Counted from the first letter of the stretch, positions 33,123 through 42,395 are shown. The stretch: DNA of 64,000 nt from Flavobacterium sp. ACN2 (GCF_002303885.1 NZ_MRCM01000003.1:124001-188000), one strand, 5' to 3'. The notes: generated by a model not told the origin, from the sequence alone. Numbers and translations are program-made.

Positions 33123-35561
33123 ATGGAAACAAAAAGAAGCTACACCGCAATTAAAGTTTTATTCAGCTATGTTGCATTATTAGCTTTGGTTGTTACAGTT
33201 GGATGGTTTCTTTATTCTGAAAATGTAGTTTATAACAAACTGGAAGACAAGATTGCTTTAGAAAAAAACAAAATCATCAGAGTCAGCAGATTGTATTCTA
33301 ATGTTTATAAAACCGAAAGTTTAGCAAGGCAAACAATTCAGAACAACTCCGAAAAAGATTTTAAAAATTATCTTATCGAAACCGATTCTCTTCGCAAACG
33401 TATCGATACTTTAAAACAAGTTGTTACTACCGAATATCAGAAAACACTTCTAGATAGCGTAACATATTTTTTGTCTGAAAAGACAGAAAACATTAAACAG
33501 TTAAGAGAAATCAAGAATAAAGCAGACGATGAAACTTCTGTAAATAATGCTATTGATGAAATCACGAAAATGGAGTTTAATTTGAGAAAACTCGAACTTC
33601 AGGATTTCACTAAAAACCCAAATCAGTTGGGGAGTTATCAGCGAAGTGTTTTACAGCAATATGTTGATTATTTAAATTCGAATATTCCAGACGACAGCAC
33701 CAATACACTTAGCAAAAAAGCTTCCGATTCTATTTTGGCCAATTCTAAAAAGCTTTTGAGTTCTGTAAAAATAAAAGCCGAAAAGAAAAAAGAATCTTTA
33801 AATTTTGAAGAAAATAAACTGCTTCAGAATGAAATTGCAATTTCAGATCAGCTTAGAAAAATACTTCGAATTATTGAGCGAGAAATCATTATCAATTCGA
33901 TCAAAAACAATTCATTAAAAGAAAAATCATTAAAAAGAGTCAACGAAATTGTAACGGCTTCGGCAGTTATCGGTTTATTGCTGACGGTTTTTTTCTCGAT
34001 TCTAATTGTAAGCGATTATTCAAAATCTCAATTGTATAAAAAACAGCTCGAAATCGCGAATTTCAAAACCAAAAATCTGCTAAAAAGCCGTGAACAATTA
34101 ATCTCGACAGTGAGTCACGATTTAAAAACGCCTTTGAGCACCATTGTTGGTTATTCTGAACTTTTAGGAAATTCAGACATCAATACGAAGCAATCCTATT
34201 TTATTAAAAACATTAAAAACTCGTCTGAATATATTACACAATTGGTTCAGGATTTACTCGATTTTTCGCAGATCGAAGCAGGGAAAATTTCTATAGAAAA
34301 AGTTCCATTTTCGTTGCCAGAAATCATTGAAGATGTTGCCAGAAATATTCAAACGGTTTACAAGCAAAAAGACATTGATCTTATTATAAATGTAGACGAA
34401 CAATTTCAGAAACGTATTGTTGGCGATCCATTTCGTTTAAAACAAATCTTGACTAACATTATCGGAAATGCTTATAAATTTACTGAGGAAGGCCATATTC
34501 GAATTGCAGCTTACATAAATGACGATCAGTTTTTTACCATTTCAATTCAAGATACTGGAATTGGAATTGAAAAAGCAAATCAGAAATTGGTTTTTGAAGA
34601 ATTTGCCCAAGCGAATGAAAACATTGAAAAGAAATATGGCGGAACTGGTTTAGGGTTATCAATTTGTCAGAAGATCATTTCTATTCTGGGCGGTAATTTA
34701 ACTTTAGATAGTATTTTTGGAAAAGGAAGCACATTCATTATTAAACTGCCTTTATTATTCGATAATAGCCAAAACTTTACTGCAACCGAACTAAAACCTA
34801 AGACGGCAAAAAGCAGTAAAACACAAACTTTTATTGTTGTTGATGACGACATTAATCTTTTGAATCTAACAAGCGGGGTTTTAAAACAAGAACAACATAG
34901 GGTTTATTCTTTTACTAATCCAGCAAAAGCTTTAGCAACCATTCAAACCACGCCTTTTGATTTTGTTATTACTGATATTCAAATGCCGGAAATCGACGGA
35001 TTTCTGTTTTTAGAAAAACTTCGTGAACTTCCGGATACCATTTTCAAAAATCAGCCTGTAATCGCATTGACTGGCCGCACCGATTTGGATCTTTCAGTTT
35101 ATAAAAATGCTGGTTTTACTACCGTTATAAAGAAACCTTACTCGCCAAAAATTTTGCTCGAAACGATTCAGCATATTTTAGATCATGAAGAAATTCCGAT
35201 AACTGAATCTACGGAGGATACAAACGAAAATGCTTCTCAAATATATTCTTTAGAAACTTTGAAAGATTTTCTAGGTCAGGATGAATCGGCCTTGAAAGAA
35301 GTTTTGAAGTCTTTTATAGAAACATCGATCGAAAATTTAGGTTTTTTAAACGCTGCTGTTCAAGAGAAAAATCATGAGGAAATAAAATCTATTGCGCATC
35401 GTATTGCTCCCATGTTCAAGCAAATTCAAGCAAATGAGATTGGCGAAATTTTAAAAAATTTAGAAAAAGAAGATTTAAATACAATCGATATAAAAGCAAC
35501 CTACGCCGATTTATCCGAAAAAATAGAAATCCTTTTTAAGGAATTAAAACAAGAGATTTAA
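33123..35561 (+). CDS. Hybrid sensor histidine kinase with receiver and HPt domains
   Basis: 812-residue membrane kinase with a full phosphorelay. Two membrane helices (about residues 13-31 and 278-298) flank a periplasmic coiled-coil domain. HisKA carries SHDLKTPLS with the phospho-His at residue 332. The HATPase domain holds NIIGNAYKFTEEG and DTGIGIEKANQ and GGTGLGLSIC. The receiver has FVITDIQMPEIDGF near residue 625. The HPt domain near the end carries IAHRIAPM. It is convergent with the sigma-54 regulator gene at 35599, which is its likely output. Confidence 0.92.
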   Translation: METKRSYTAIKVLFSYVALLALVVTVGWFLYSENVVYNKLEDKIALEKNKIIRVSRLYSNVYKTESLARQTIQNNSEKDFKNYLIETDSLRKRIDTLKQVVTTEYQKTLLDSVTYFLSEKTENIKQLREIKNKADDETSVNNAIDEITKMEFNLRKLELQDFTKNPNQLGSYQRSVLQQYVDYLNSNIPDDSTNTLSKKASDSILANSKKLLSSVKIKAEKKKESLNFEENKLLQNEIAISDQLRKILRIIEREIIINSIKNNSLKEKSLKRVNEIVTASAVIGLLLTVFFSILIVSDYSKSQLYKKQLEIANFKTKNLLKSREQLISTVSHDLKTPLSTIVGYSELLGNSDINTKQSYFIKNIKNSSEYITQLVQDLLDFSQIEAGKISIEKVPFSLPEIIEDVARNIQTVYKQKDIDLIINVDEQFQKRIVGDPFRLKQILTNIIGNAYKFTEEGHIRIAAYINDDQFFTISIQDTGIGIEKANQKLVFEEFAQANENIEKKYGGTGLGLSICQKIISILGGNLTLDSIFGKGSTFIIKLPLLFDNSQNFTATELKPKTAKSSKTQTFIVVDDDINLLNLTSGVLKQEQHRVYSFTNPAKALATIQTTPFDFVITDIQMPEIDGFLFLEKLRELPDTIFKNQPVIALTGRTDLDLSVYKNAGFTTVIKKPYSPKILLETIQHILDHEEIPITESTEDTNENASQIYSLETLKDFLGQDESALKEVLKSFIETSIENLGFLNAAVQEKNHEEIKSIAHRIAPMFKQIQANEIGEILKNLEKEDLNTIDIKATYADLSEKIEILFKELKQEI

Positions 35562-35567
35562 GTAATA

Positions 35568-35597
35568 AAAAAGCAGTCTAAAATTAGACTGCTTTTT
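35568..35597. terminator. Bidirectional terminator between kinase and regulator
   Basis: AAAAAGCAGTCTAA pairs with TTAGACTGCTTTTT around a two-base loop region. It serves the two convergent genes. Confidence 0.9.
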
Positions 35598-35598
35598 T

Positions 35599-36954
35599 TT
35601 ATTCGATATTATATTGTTTCAATTTATTGTAAAGTGTTTTTCTCGTAATTTTTAGCAGTTTTGCTGCTTCAGATTTATTATTTTGAGTTTTTGACAAGGC
35701 ACTAATAATAGTTTCTTTTTCGTTTTCAGACAATGAGAAAACTTCGGCAGTTGCGGCAGGCTGATTTTGGATCTGAAAAAATTCTGCTGGAAGCACATCA
35801 CTTTCGATAAAATCACCACGAGTTAAAAGAGTGGCACGTTTTACACAGTTTTGCAATTCTCGTAAATTTCCTGGCCAAGAGTAGTTCTGAAAAATAGAAA
35901 CCACTTCTGGAGAAAACCCAATCACATCTTTATGCAATTGCTGATTGGCTTTTTCTAAGAAATAATCTGCAAAAACCATTAAATCTTCGCCTCGATCTTT
36001 TAAAGATGGTGACTGAATTGAAAATTCATTGATTCTATGGTATAAATCTTCTCTAAAATCGCCGTTTTTTACTGCCTCACGTAAATCCTCATTCGTTGCC
36101 GTAATAATGCGTATATCGACGTTTATTTCTTTATTGCTTCCTACCGGTTTAATTTTTCTTTCTTGAAGCGCTCTTAACAACTGGATTTGATTTTCGTACG
36201 AAAGATTTCCTATTTCATCCAAAAATAAAGTTCCGCCATTGGCAGCTTCAAAATATCCTTTTTTATCATTGATTGCTCCAGTAAAAGATCCTTTTAGATG
36301 TCCAAAAAATTCGCTTGCAGCCAATTCTTTTGGAATGGCTCCGCAATCTACTGCAATAAAATTATTGTCTTTTCTTCTGCTTTGCTGATGAATGCTTTTA
36401 GCAATGATTTCTTTTCCTGTTCCACTTTCACCAATTATTAAAACAGACATATCTGTCGGGCTCACCAAGTGAATATGATCTAAAAGTTTTTTGGATGCAA
36501 CAGAAATTCCTTTCACGAATTCATTTTCTCCTGATGAAGACTGTTTTTTTACTGTCTTTTTTTCTTTTACAGGAGCTTGCTCTTCTTCCTCTTTTGGAGC
36601 TTGTAGTGCATTAGTAATTACAAGAAGAACTTCGTCTGGATTAAATGGTTTAGAAATATAATCTGCCGCTCCATTTTTTATGGCTTTAACAGCAGTGTTT
36701 ACATCAGAATATCCTGTCATTAAAATAACTGGAATATGTGGGTGAGAATTTTTAAATTCAGACATAAGTCCGATACCATCAGAATCAGGCAAGCGAAGGT
36801 CGGTCAAAATCAAATCGAACGATTCGTTTTTAACTGCTTCACGCGCTTCTGTTGCTGAGAAAGTAGTGGTTACCTCATACGCTTTTTTGATTAGAAATTT
36901 CTCTAATAATTTACAGAACACAATATCATCTTCTATCAGTAATATCTTCGGCAT
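35599..36954 (-). CDS. Sigma-54-dependent response regulator (NtrC family)
   Basis: 451-residue activator: receiver domain (residues 1-120, phospho-acceptor D52 in LILTDLRLP), AAA+ domain (about 145-385) with Walker A GESGTGKE, sigma-54 contact loop GSFTGA (the usual motif is GAFTGA) and Walker B GGTLFLDEIG, and a C-terminal Fis-type HTH (SEAAKLLKITRKTLYNKLKQ). It activates RpoN-dependent promoters, and rpoN is in this window. The convergent hybrid kinase is the plausible phosphate donor; the upstream PepSY cluster is a possible target. Confidence 0.95.
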   Translation of the reverse strand: MPKILLIEDDIVFCKLLEKFLIKKAYEVTTTFSATEAREAVKNESFDLILTDLRLPDSDGIGLMSEFKNSHPHIPVILMTGYSDVNTAVKAIKNGAADYISKPFNPDEVLLVITNALQAPKEEEEQAPVKEKKTVKKQSSSGENEFVKGISVASKKLLDHIHLVSPTDMSVLIIGESGTGKEIIAKSIHQQSRRKDNNFIAVDCGAIPKELAASEFFGHLKGSFTGAINDKKGYFEAANGGTLFLDEIGNLSYENQIQLLRALQERKIKPVGSNKEINVDIRIITATNEDLREAVKNGDFREDLYHRINEFSIQSPSLKDRGEDLMVFADYFLEKANQQLHKDVIGFSPEVVSIFQNYSWPGNLRELQNCVKRATLLTRGDFIESDVLPAEFFQIQNQPAATAEVFSLSENEKETIISALSKTQNNKSEAAKLLKITRKTLYNKLKQYNIE

Positions 36955-37025
36955 TTGTTTGTAGGGTCTTTTTGCTAAAATAATATTATTAAACTTGTTA
37001 TTTCATAAAATTATGCAAAATATGT

Positions 37026-37061
37026 AAAAAAAAAAGAGATTGCACAATGCAATCTCTTTTT
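37026..37061 (-). terminator. Terminator of the PepSY-like cluster
   Basis: AAAAAAGAGATTGCA pairs with TGCAATCTCTTTTT around a short loop, ending leftward transcription before the regulator gene. Confidence 0.85.
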
Positions 37062-37091
37062 CACCAAAAACATAAATCTAAATTCACCTAA

Positions 37092-37388
37092 TTATATCTT
37101 CAACCAGTTACCATTGACATCTGAGTAAACAGTAGCCTTTTGGTCTCCAACTGATATTTCTAGTTTGTACTCTTTTTTGTCATTGACAAATGCTTTATCC
37201 AGTTTTGCACCTGGATAAGCTGTCTGCAAAGCTGTTTTCACAGGTGCAGGCACAGCATCTACTGTAACTTCTGTATATTCTGACTGAATAGCTACAGTTG
37301 CTTTAGTGCTTAGAGAAACAGGCAATACATTTGCATGCATTGACAAAGTTCCTAGAACCACTATTGCTGATAAGATTAGTTTTTTCAT
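37092..37388 (-). CDS. PepSY-like secreted protein, copy 1
   Basis: 98 residues. Signal peptide MKKLILSAIVVLGTLSMHA; the mature part is a PepSY-like/DUF2874 domain with pattern EYTEVTVDAVPAPVKTAL, a YPGAKLDKAFVN segment and a strand EYKLEIS with Lys/Asp pairs. This copy is the most diverged at the N-terminus. Such domains bind or inhibit proteases or metals in some families. It is last in a leftward array of five. Confidence 0.8.
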   Translation of the reverse strand: MKKLILSAIVVLGTLSMHANVLPVSLSTKATVAIQSEYTEVTVDAVPAPVKTALQTAYPGAKLDKAFVNDKKEYKLEISVGDQKATVYSDVNGNWLKI

Positions 37389-37402
37389 GATGCTGATTTT
37401 AA

Positions 37403-37696
37403 TTATTTTTTAATGATATTTCCAGAAGCATCTGTAAAAATAGTATACTTCTTTTCTCCACTTGAAATCTCAAGTTTGTACTCATTTTTCTCGTTTTTAT
37501 AAGCTTTTTCTAGCTTAGTATTCGGGAAAGATTTTTCAAGTGTAGATTTTACAGCGGCCGGAACGGCATCTATAGCTACTTCAGTAAACTCACTTTGAGC
37601 GAATACTGATTGAGAAATCGAAATTGCTGGAAGAACCGCAGCATTTACGGTAAAACTTCCTAAAACAATCGCTGCTGATAAGATTAACTTTTTCAT
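37403..37696 (-). CDS. PepSY-like secreted protein, copy 2
   Basis: 97 residues. Signal peptide MKKLILSAAIVLGSFTVNA shared almost exactly with copies 1 and 3. Mature pattern EFTEVAIDAVPAAVKSTL, FPNTKLEKAYKN, EYKLEIS. The gap to copy 1 is only 14 bp, so the copies are one operon. All five copies keep the Pro after V in VPA, and the Lys-Ala pair after the first helix. Confidence 0.8.
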   Translation of the reverse strand: MKKLILSAAIVLGSFTVNAAVLPAISISQSVFAQSEFTEVAIDAVPAAVKSTLEKSFPNTKLEKAYKNEKNEYKLEISSGEKKYTIFTDASGNIIKK

Positions 37697-37714
37697 AATA
37701 TTTAGTGGTTTAAA

Positions 37715-38005
37715 TTATTTTTTAAGAATGTTACCAGAAGCGTCTGTATAAACGATCGATTTTTCACCTCGAACGGTTATCTCAATTTTGTACTCCTTTT
37801 TATCATTTACCCATGCTTTCTCAAGCACTACACCAGGATAAGCTTCATCTAAGCCTTTTTTCACGGCTGCCGGAACTCCATCTACTTCTTTGTATCCATC
37901 CTGATCATTTACTGTCTGCACCATTAAATTGGTTGCAGCAGGGGTTTCTGCGTTCATCGACAAACTGCCTAAAACAATTGCTGCCGATAAGATTAACTTT
38001 TTCAT
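37715..38005 (-). CDS. PepSY-like secreted protein, copy 3
   Basis: 96 residues. Signal peptide MKKLILSAAIVLGSLSMNA; the linker (ETPAATNLMVQTVNDQ) differs from the other copies and the mature domain starts YKEVDGVPAAVKKGL, then YPGVVLEKAWVN and EYKIEITVRG. The gap to copy 2 is 18 bp. A transition between the two sub-groups of the array. Confidence 0.78.
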   Translation of the reverse strand: MKKLILSAAIVLGSLSMNAETPAATNLMVQTVNDQDGYKEVDGVPAAVKKGLDEAYPGVVLEKAWVNDKKEYKIEITVRGEKSIVYTDASGNILKK

Positions 38006-38033
38006 AGTAATAGTTTTTAAGGGTTAGACTTAA

Positions 38034-38330
38034 TTATTTTTTAATCCAAGTTCCATCTGCGTTAGCAAAAAGATTTCCTGATTTATCTCCAACAGTTACT
38101 TCAAGCTTGTATTCAGATTTTGTATTTTTAAATGCTTTAGAAAGCACAGCATCTGGATACGCTTTTTTAAGAGCATCTGTAATTGCTGCTGGAACTTCTT
38201 CCAATTTAATTTCTGTATAATCATCTTGGATAGAGATTGTTTTTACGATTGTATTTGCAATTGGCGAAGTTGAAGCAAATGATGTTAAACCTCCCAAAAC
38301 GATTGCGGCTGATAAAAATAAATTTTTCAT
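38034..38330 (-). CDS. PepSY-like secreted protein, copy 4
   Basis: 98 residues. Signal peptide MKNLFLSAAIVLGGLTSFA and a mature domain almost identical to copy 5: DYTEIKLEEVPAAITDAL, YPDAVLSKAFKN, EYKLEVTVGDK, GNLFANADGTW. Copies 4 and 5 arose by recent duplication. The gap to copy 3 is 28 bp. Confidence 0.8.
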   Translation of the reverse strand: MKNLFLSAAIVLGGLTSFASTSPIANTIVKTISIQDDYTEIKLEEVPAAITDALKKAYPDAVLSKAFKNTKSEYKLEVTVGDKSGNLFANADGTWIKK

Positions 38331-38405
38331 GATAGTTGTTTTTTAATATAGTTAATTTGATCTTAGTATTCTTGATCCGGATTTTCACAAGACTTCATTT
38401 TCAGA

Positions 38406-38702
38406 TTATTGTGTAATCCAAGTTCCGTCTGCATTAGCAAATAAGTTTCCTACTTTGTCGCCAACAGTTACATCAAGTTTATACTGTGCTTTTTCGTTTT
38501 TATATGCTTTAGTAATTACTGCTTCTGGATATGCTTTTTTCAAAGACTCTTTAATCGCAGCTGGTAATTCTTCTAATTTGATTTCTGTATAATCGTCTGC
38601 GATAGATACTACTTTTACATTTGTATGAGTAATTGGAGTAGTTGAAGCAAATGAAGTTAAACTTCCTAAAACAATTGCGGCTGATAAAAATAAATTTTTC
38701 AT
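38406..38702 (-). CDS. PepSY-like secreted protein, copy 5 (first in operon)
   Basis: 98 residues. Signal peptide MKNLFLSAAIVLGSLTSFA. Mature domain DYTEIKLEELPAAIKESL, YPEAVITKAYKN, QYKLDVTVGDK. It is promoter-proximal: the gap to copy 4 is 75 bp, larger than the others, so copies 1-4 may also have a second promoter. The upstream gap carries two direct repeats at 38845-38876. Confidence 0.8.
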   Translation of the reverse strand: MKNLFLSAAIVLGSLTSFASTTPITHTNVKVVSIADDYTEIKLEELPAAIKESLKKAYPEAVITKAYKNEKAQYKLDVTVGDKVGNLFANADGTWITQ

Positions 38703-38844
38703 AACGTATATATTTAAATTAATAGTTGTTTACGCTTTAAGTAATGAAATTATTATGCCGTAAAAGAAAAGAGCCATGCCAAAGATCGTAAAAACCTGTA
38801 TTAAAAGACTTTACATCAAATATAACAAAAAAAGACAAAACGCG

Positions 38845-38876
38845 AAAGGTGTGTAAATGAGAAAAAAGGTGTGTAA
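38845..38876 (-). promoter_or_regulatory. Direct repeats upstream of the PepSY-like cluster
   Basis: AAAGGTGTGTAA appears at 38845-38856 and again at 38865-38876, with 20 bp between equivalent positions, two turns of the helix. A further hairpin (ACACT-TTT-AGTGT, 38884-38896) adjoins. This is in the 350-bp gap 38703-39052, which otherwise contains a poor sigma-54-like site and an AT-rich repeat. Likely operator, bound factor unknown. Confidence 0.4.
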
Positions 38877-38908
38877 TAAGTAAACACTTTTAGTGTAACC
38901 TTTCGAAA

Positions 38909-39003
38909 GAAATTCCAAATTTTAAAATCACAAATTCCAAGATTGAGGAGTAGAAGTTCTAAAATTGGGAATTTATTCTGAAGCTTTAGGATTGGAATTT
39001 TAT
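38909..39003. repeat. AAATTCCAA-family repeat, second copy
   Basis: Begins AATTCCAAATTTTAAAATC and contains ATTCCAAGATTG, then a reverse-oriented TTGGAATTTTA at the end. It is clearly related to 30752-30990 (AATTTTAAA then CAAATTCCAA). Located just before the accC terminator. Confidence 0.5.
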
Positions 39004-39019
39004 AAAAACTTTACAAAAT

Positions 39020-39050
39020 AAAAAAGGCTTCCAAATTTGGAAGCCTTTAT
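39020..39050 (-). terminator. Terminator of the accC operon
   Basis: AAAGGCTTCCAAA pairs with TTTGGAAGCCTTT, a 13-bp perfect palindromic stem, followed by a T-rich run on the minus strand. Confidence 0.9.
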
Positions 39051-39052
39051 AA

Positions 39053-40399
39053 TTATTCTGGACTATTCATTTTAAATGTATCCATAAATGCAGTTGTATA
39101 ATCACCTGCAATATATTTTGGATCATCCATTAATTGTCTGTGGAAAGGTATTGTAGTTTTCACACCCTCGATTACGAATTCATCCAAAGCTCTACGCATT
39201 TTGCTGATAGCTTCTTCACGAGACTGCGCAGTTGTAATTAACTTAGCAATCATAGAATCGTAGTTTGGCGGAATGCTATATCCTGAATACACGTGAGTAT
39301 CTAAACGAACTCCGTGTCCTCCTGGCATATGAAGTGTAGTAATTTTTCCTGGTGAAGGACGAAAATCGTTGTAAGGATCTTCAGCATTAATACGAACTTC
39401 GATAGCATGTAATTGTGGAAGGTAGTTTTTACCAGAAATTGGAATTCCAGCAGCAACCATAATTTGCTCACGGATCAAATCATAATCAATAACTTGTTCT
39501 GTGATTGGGTGCTCAACCTGAATACGAGTATTCATTTCCATGAAATAGAAGTTTCTGTGTTTGTCCACTAAAAACTCTACAGTTCCAGCTCCTTCATATT
39601 TAATGAATTCAGCAGCCTTTACAGCAGCTTCTCCCATTCTTGCACGAAGGTCGTCTGTCATGAAAGGCGAAGGTGTTTCTTCAGTTAGTTTTTGGTGACG
39701 ACGTTGTACAGAACAGTCTCTTTCAGAAAGGTGACATGCTTTTCCATAAGAATCTCCAACAACTTGAATTTCGATATGACGTGGCTCTTCAATAAGTTTC
39801 TCCATGTACATCCCGTCATTTCCAAATGCTGCAGCAGCTTCTTGACGCGCACTTTCCCAAGCTTTTAAAAGCTCTTCTTCTTTCCAGATCGCACGCATTC
39901 CTTTTCCACCACCTCCAGCAGTAGCTTTCATCATAACTGGGTAACCAATTTCTTTAGCTACTTTTTGTGCATGTTCGTAAGACTCTAACAATCCGTCTGA
40001 GCCTGGCACACAAGGCACTCCTGCTGCTTTCATTGTAGCTTTAGCAGAAGCTTTATCTCCCATTCGGTCGATCATTTCTGGAGCAGCACCAATAAATTTA
40101 ATTCCGTGCTCTTGACAGATTTTTGAGAATTTAGCATTCTCAGAAAGAAATCCATAACCTGGATGTATTGCGTCTGCATTTGTAATTTCTGCAGCAGCAA
40201 TGATATTTGACATTTTCAAATACGATAAGTTACTCGGAGGAGGGCCAATACAAACCGCTTCATCAGCAAATTTAACATGTAAACTTTCTGCATCGGCTGT
40301 AGAGTAAACTGCAACAGTTTTGATTCCCATTTCCTTACATGTACGAATTACACGTAGTGCAATTTCTCCTCTATTCGCAATTAATATTTTTTTAAACAT
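39053..40399 (-). CDS. accC: Acetyl-CoA carboxylase biotin carboxylase subunit
   Basis: ATP-grasp enzyme that carboxylates biotin carried by AccB in the first step of fatty-acid synthesis. [20 protein letters not shown] opens the protein. The glycine-rich ATP loop is [12 protein letters not shown] near residue 160, with later [17 protein letters not shown] near residue 285 and RINAEDP near 335. Length 448 is normal. It is the last gene of the fabH-accB-accC series. Confidence 0.97.
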   Translation of the reverse strand: MFKKILIANRGEIALRVIRTCKEMGIKTVAVYSTADAESLHVKFADEAVCIGPPPSNLSYLKMSNIIAAAEITNADAIHPGYGFLSENAKFSKICQEHGIKFIGAAPEMIDRMGDKASAKATMKAAGVPCVPGSDGLLESYEHAQKVAKEIGYPVMMKATAGGGGKGMRAIWKEEELLKAWESARQEAAAAFGNDGMYMEKLIEEPRHIEIQVVGDSYGKACHLSERDCSVQRRHQKLTEETPSPFMTDDLRARMGEAAVKAAEFIKYEGAGTVEFLVDKHRNFYFMEMNTRIQVEHPITEQVIDYDLIREQIMVAAGIPISGKNYLPQLHAIEVRINAEDPYNDFRPSPGKITTLHMPGGHGVRLDTHVYSGYSIPPNYDSMIAKLITTAQSREEAISKMRRALDEFVIEGVKTTIPFHRQLMDDPKYIAGDYTTAFMDTFKMNSPE

Positions 40400-40475
40400 C
40401 TTATTTTAATTAGATAATTAGACAATTTGATAATTAGATAATTTTAGATGTCTGATGTATTAATTCTGCCAGATC

Positions 40476-40504
40476 AATCTAAAATCTAAAATCTAAAATC
40501 TAAA
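40476..40504. repeat. Short ATCTAAAATC tandem repeat
   Basis: Three copies of ATCTAAAATC ending at the accB stop region. It matches the unit at 13569-13610. The same gap (40400-40509) also holds AATTAGATAATTAGACAATT repeats. Confidence 0.5.
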
Positions 40505-40509
40505 TTTAT

Positions 40510-40995
40510 TTATGATGGATCTACTAAGAATAAAGGTTGATCAAATTCTACTGGAGACATATCGTCAACAAGAATTTTTACAATTTTACCAGAAACTTCA
40601 GATTCGATTTCGTTGAATAATTTCATTGCTTCAATTACACAAAGAACATCACCTTTAGAAACAGTGCTTCCAACTTCTGTGAAAACTGGTTTATCTGGAG
40701 ATGGTTTTCTATAGAATGTACCAATGATTGGAGATTTTATAGTAATATATTTAGAATCGTTAGCAGCTGGTGCTTCTGGAGTTACACTTACAACTGTTGG
40801 AGCCGTAACTTGTGGAACTGCCGCTTGAGGTAAAGCTGCCTGAGCAGGTAATTGCTGTACGTAAGTTGCTTCAGTTACATTTGTTTCTAAAGTTGTTCTG
40901 ATCGTGATTTTTACATCATCCATTTCTAACTTCACTTCTGCAACGCCCGAATTTGCAACAAATTTGATTAGGTTTTGAATTTCTTTTAAATCCAT
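40510..40995 (-). CDS. accB: Acetyl-CoA carboxylase biotin carboxyl carrier protein
   Basis: 161-residue carrier whose biotin swings between AccC and the carboxyltransferase. The N-terminal 75 residues are a mobile domain, then an Ala/Pro/Val-rich linker, and the C-terminal biotinyl domain from about residue 85. The biotinyl Lys is K125 in [10 protein letters not shown] (the usual motif is AMKM; M is replaced by L here, common in Bacteroidota). The gap to fabH is 23 bp. Confidence 0.96.
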   Translation of the reverse strand: MDLKEIQNLIKFVANSGVAEVKLEMDDVKITIRTTLETNVTEATYVQQLPAQAALPQAAVPQVTAPTVVSVTPEAPAANDSKYITIKSPIIGTFYRKPSPDKPVFTEVGSTVSKGDVLCVIEAMKLFNEIESEVSGKIVKILVDDMSPVEFDQPLFLVDPS

Positions 40996-41018
40996 AATGA
41001 TTCGTTTTTAGTTTTAAT

Positions 41019-42017
41019 TTATTTTTTATCGTAAGCCCATTTTAAATAGATAGATCCCCAAGTGAATCCACCACCAAAAGCGGCAAAGATAATGTTATCT
41101 CCCTTTTTAAGCTTATTTTCAAAATCAGCCAATACTAATGGTAAAGTTCCAGAAGTAGTATTTCCGTATTTCTCGATATTTACTAGAACTTTAGAATCTT
41201 CCAATTCTAATCTCCCAGCAGTAGCATCAATAATACGTTTATTAGCTTGGTGTGGCACTAACCAGTCAACATCTTGATTTGTCAAATTATTTCTTTGTAA
41301 AATCAATTCACTGGCATCTGCCATATTAGTTACAGCATATTTGAAAACAGTTTTACCGTCTTGCATAATATTGTGCTGTCTGTTTTTTACAGTATCTTCA
41401 GAAGGCGGAATCAAAGAACCTCCTGCTGGTATTTTAAGGAAGTCACGCCCTACACCATCACTTCTTAAATATTCATCCTGTAAACCTAAACCTTCATAAT
41501 TTGGTTCGAAAAGAACTGCTCCAGCTCCATCTCCAAAAATAATACAAGTTGCTCTATCAGTATAATCTACAATAGATGACATTTTATCGGCACCAATTAA
41601 AAGTACTTTTTTGTAACGTCCAGACTGAACATATGCTGCAGCTGTAGACATTCCGTATAAGAAACTTGAACATGCCGCTTGCAAATCGTAAGCAAATGCA
41701 TTTGTGGCTCCAATTTCTGTTGCAACAAATACTCCTGTAGAAGCCACCATCATATCTGGTGTCGCAGTTGCCATTATAATCATATCAATCTCAAGCGGAT
41801 CAATATTTGCTTTTGCAATTAAATCCTTTGCTGCTTGTATAGCAAGGTAAGATGTACCCTTATCAGCATCTTTAAGAATTCTTCTTTCTTTAATTCCTGT
41901 TCGAGCGGTAATCCACTCATCATTGGTATCAACCATTGTTTCTAATACTTGGTTCGAAAGAACGAAGTCAGGAACATAAGCTCCAACAGCGGTAATGGCG
42001 GCTGTGATTGTATTCAT
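41019..42017 (-). CDS. fabH: 3-oxoacyl-ACP synthase III
   Basis: Condenses acetyl-CoA (or a branched acyl-CoA) with malonyl-ACP to start fatty-acid synthesis. 332 residues. The active-site Cys is C116 in DLQAACSSF, with His in VPHQANKRI and Asn in NTTSGTLP. In Bacteroidota this enzyme primes branched chains, giving iso-fatty acids; that substrate choice is known from the phylum, not visible here. Preceded by rpmF, with a terminator in between. Confidence 0.96.
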   Translation of the reverse strand: MNTITAAITAVGAYVPDFVLSNQVLETMVDTNDEWITARTGIKERRILKDADKGTSYLAIQAAKDLIAKANIDPLEIDMIIMATATPDMMVASTGVFVATEIGATNAFAYDLQAACSSFLYGMSTAAAYVQSGRYKKVLLIGADKMSSIVDYTDRATCIIFGDGAGAVLFEPNYEGLGLQDEYLRSDGVGRDFLKIPAGGSLIPPSEDTVKNRQHNIMQDGKTVFKYAVTNMADASELILQRNNLTNQDVDWLVPHQANKRIIDATAGRLELEDSKVLVNIEKYGNTTSGTLPLVLADFENKLKKGDNIIFAAFGGGFTWGSIYLKWAYDKK

Positions 42018-42142
42018 TATATTCTATTATTTATTTTCAAATTATGATTAATTTGAAAAATTTTTAAAAGACCCGAAAATTACAAAAAAAAACGTAACGA
42101 ATTTGTCTATATTTTCCTAAAAAACGAAAATTATAATCAACA

Positions 42143-42170
42143 AAAAAAACTCTCACTATGTGAGAGTTCT
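42143..42170 (-). terminator. Terminator of rpmF
   Basis: AACTCTCAC and GTGAGAGTT form a nine-bp stem with a three-base loop. It lies between rpmF and fabH, so fabH must have its own promoter or be reached by read-through. Confidence 0.7.
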
Positions 42171-42191
42171 AGTATAATTTACAAAAACGTA

Positions 42192-42386
42192 TTAAGCAAC
42201 CGCTTCAGATTTATCGATAACAACTTGCCCTCTGTAGTACATTTTACCTTCATGCCAGTAAGCTCTGTGGTATAAATGCGCCTCACCTGTAATAGGACAT
42301 GTAGCGATTTGAGCTACAGTAGCTTTGTAATGTGTTCTTCTCTTATCTCTTCTTGTTTTCGAGGTTTTTCTCTTAGGATGTGCCAT
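42192..42386 (-). CDS. rpmF: 50S ribosomal protein L32
   Basis: 64-residue ribosomal protein starting [19 protein letters not shown], the L32 signature. It lacks the two Cys pairs of zinc-binding L32 forms (a single Cys in [17 protein letters not shown]), so it is a Cys-poor version. Together with yceD upstream and fabH downstream it keeps the order found across bacteria, with rpmF and fab genes coupled. Confidence 0.97.
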
Positions 42387-42395
42387 TTTACTATA

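Noticed and set aside
37092..38702. Regular repetition suggesting a CRISPR array
   Set aside because: The repeat is coding: five 96-98-aa paralogues with signal peptides. No short repeat and unique spacer pattern exists anywhere in the window.
38764..38781. Sigma-54-like site on the minus strand upstream of the PepSY array (TGGCAT, 5 bp, TTTTC)
   Set aside because: The -24 half is close to consensus but the invariant GC at -12 is absent, so I do not call a promoter. It stays attractive only because rpoN and an NtrC-type activator are nearby.
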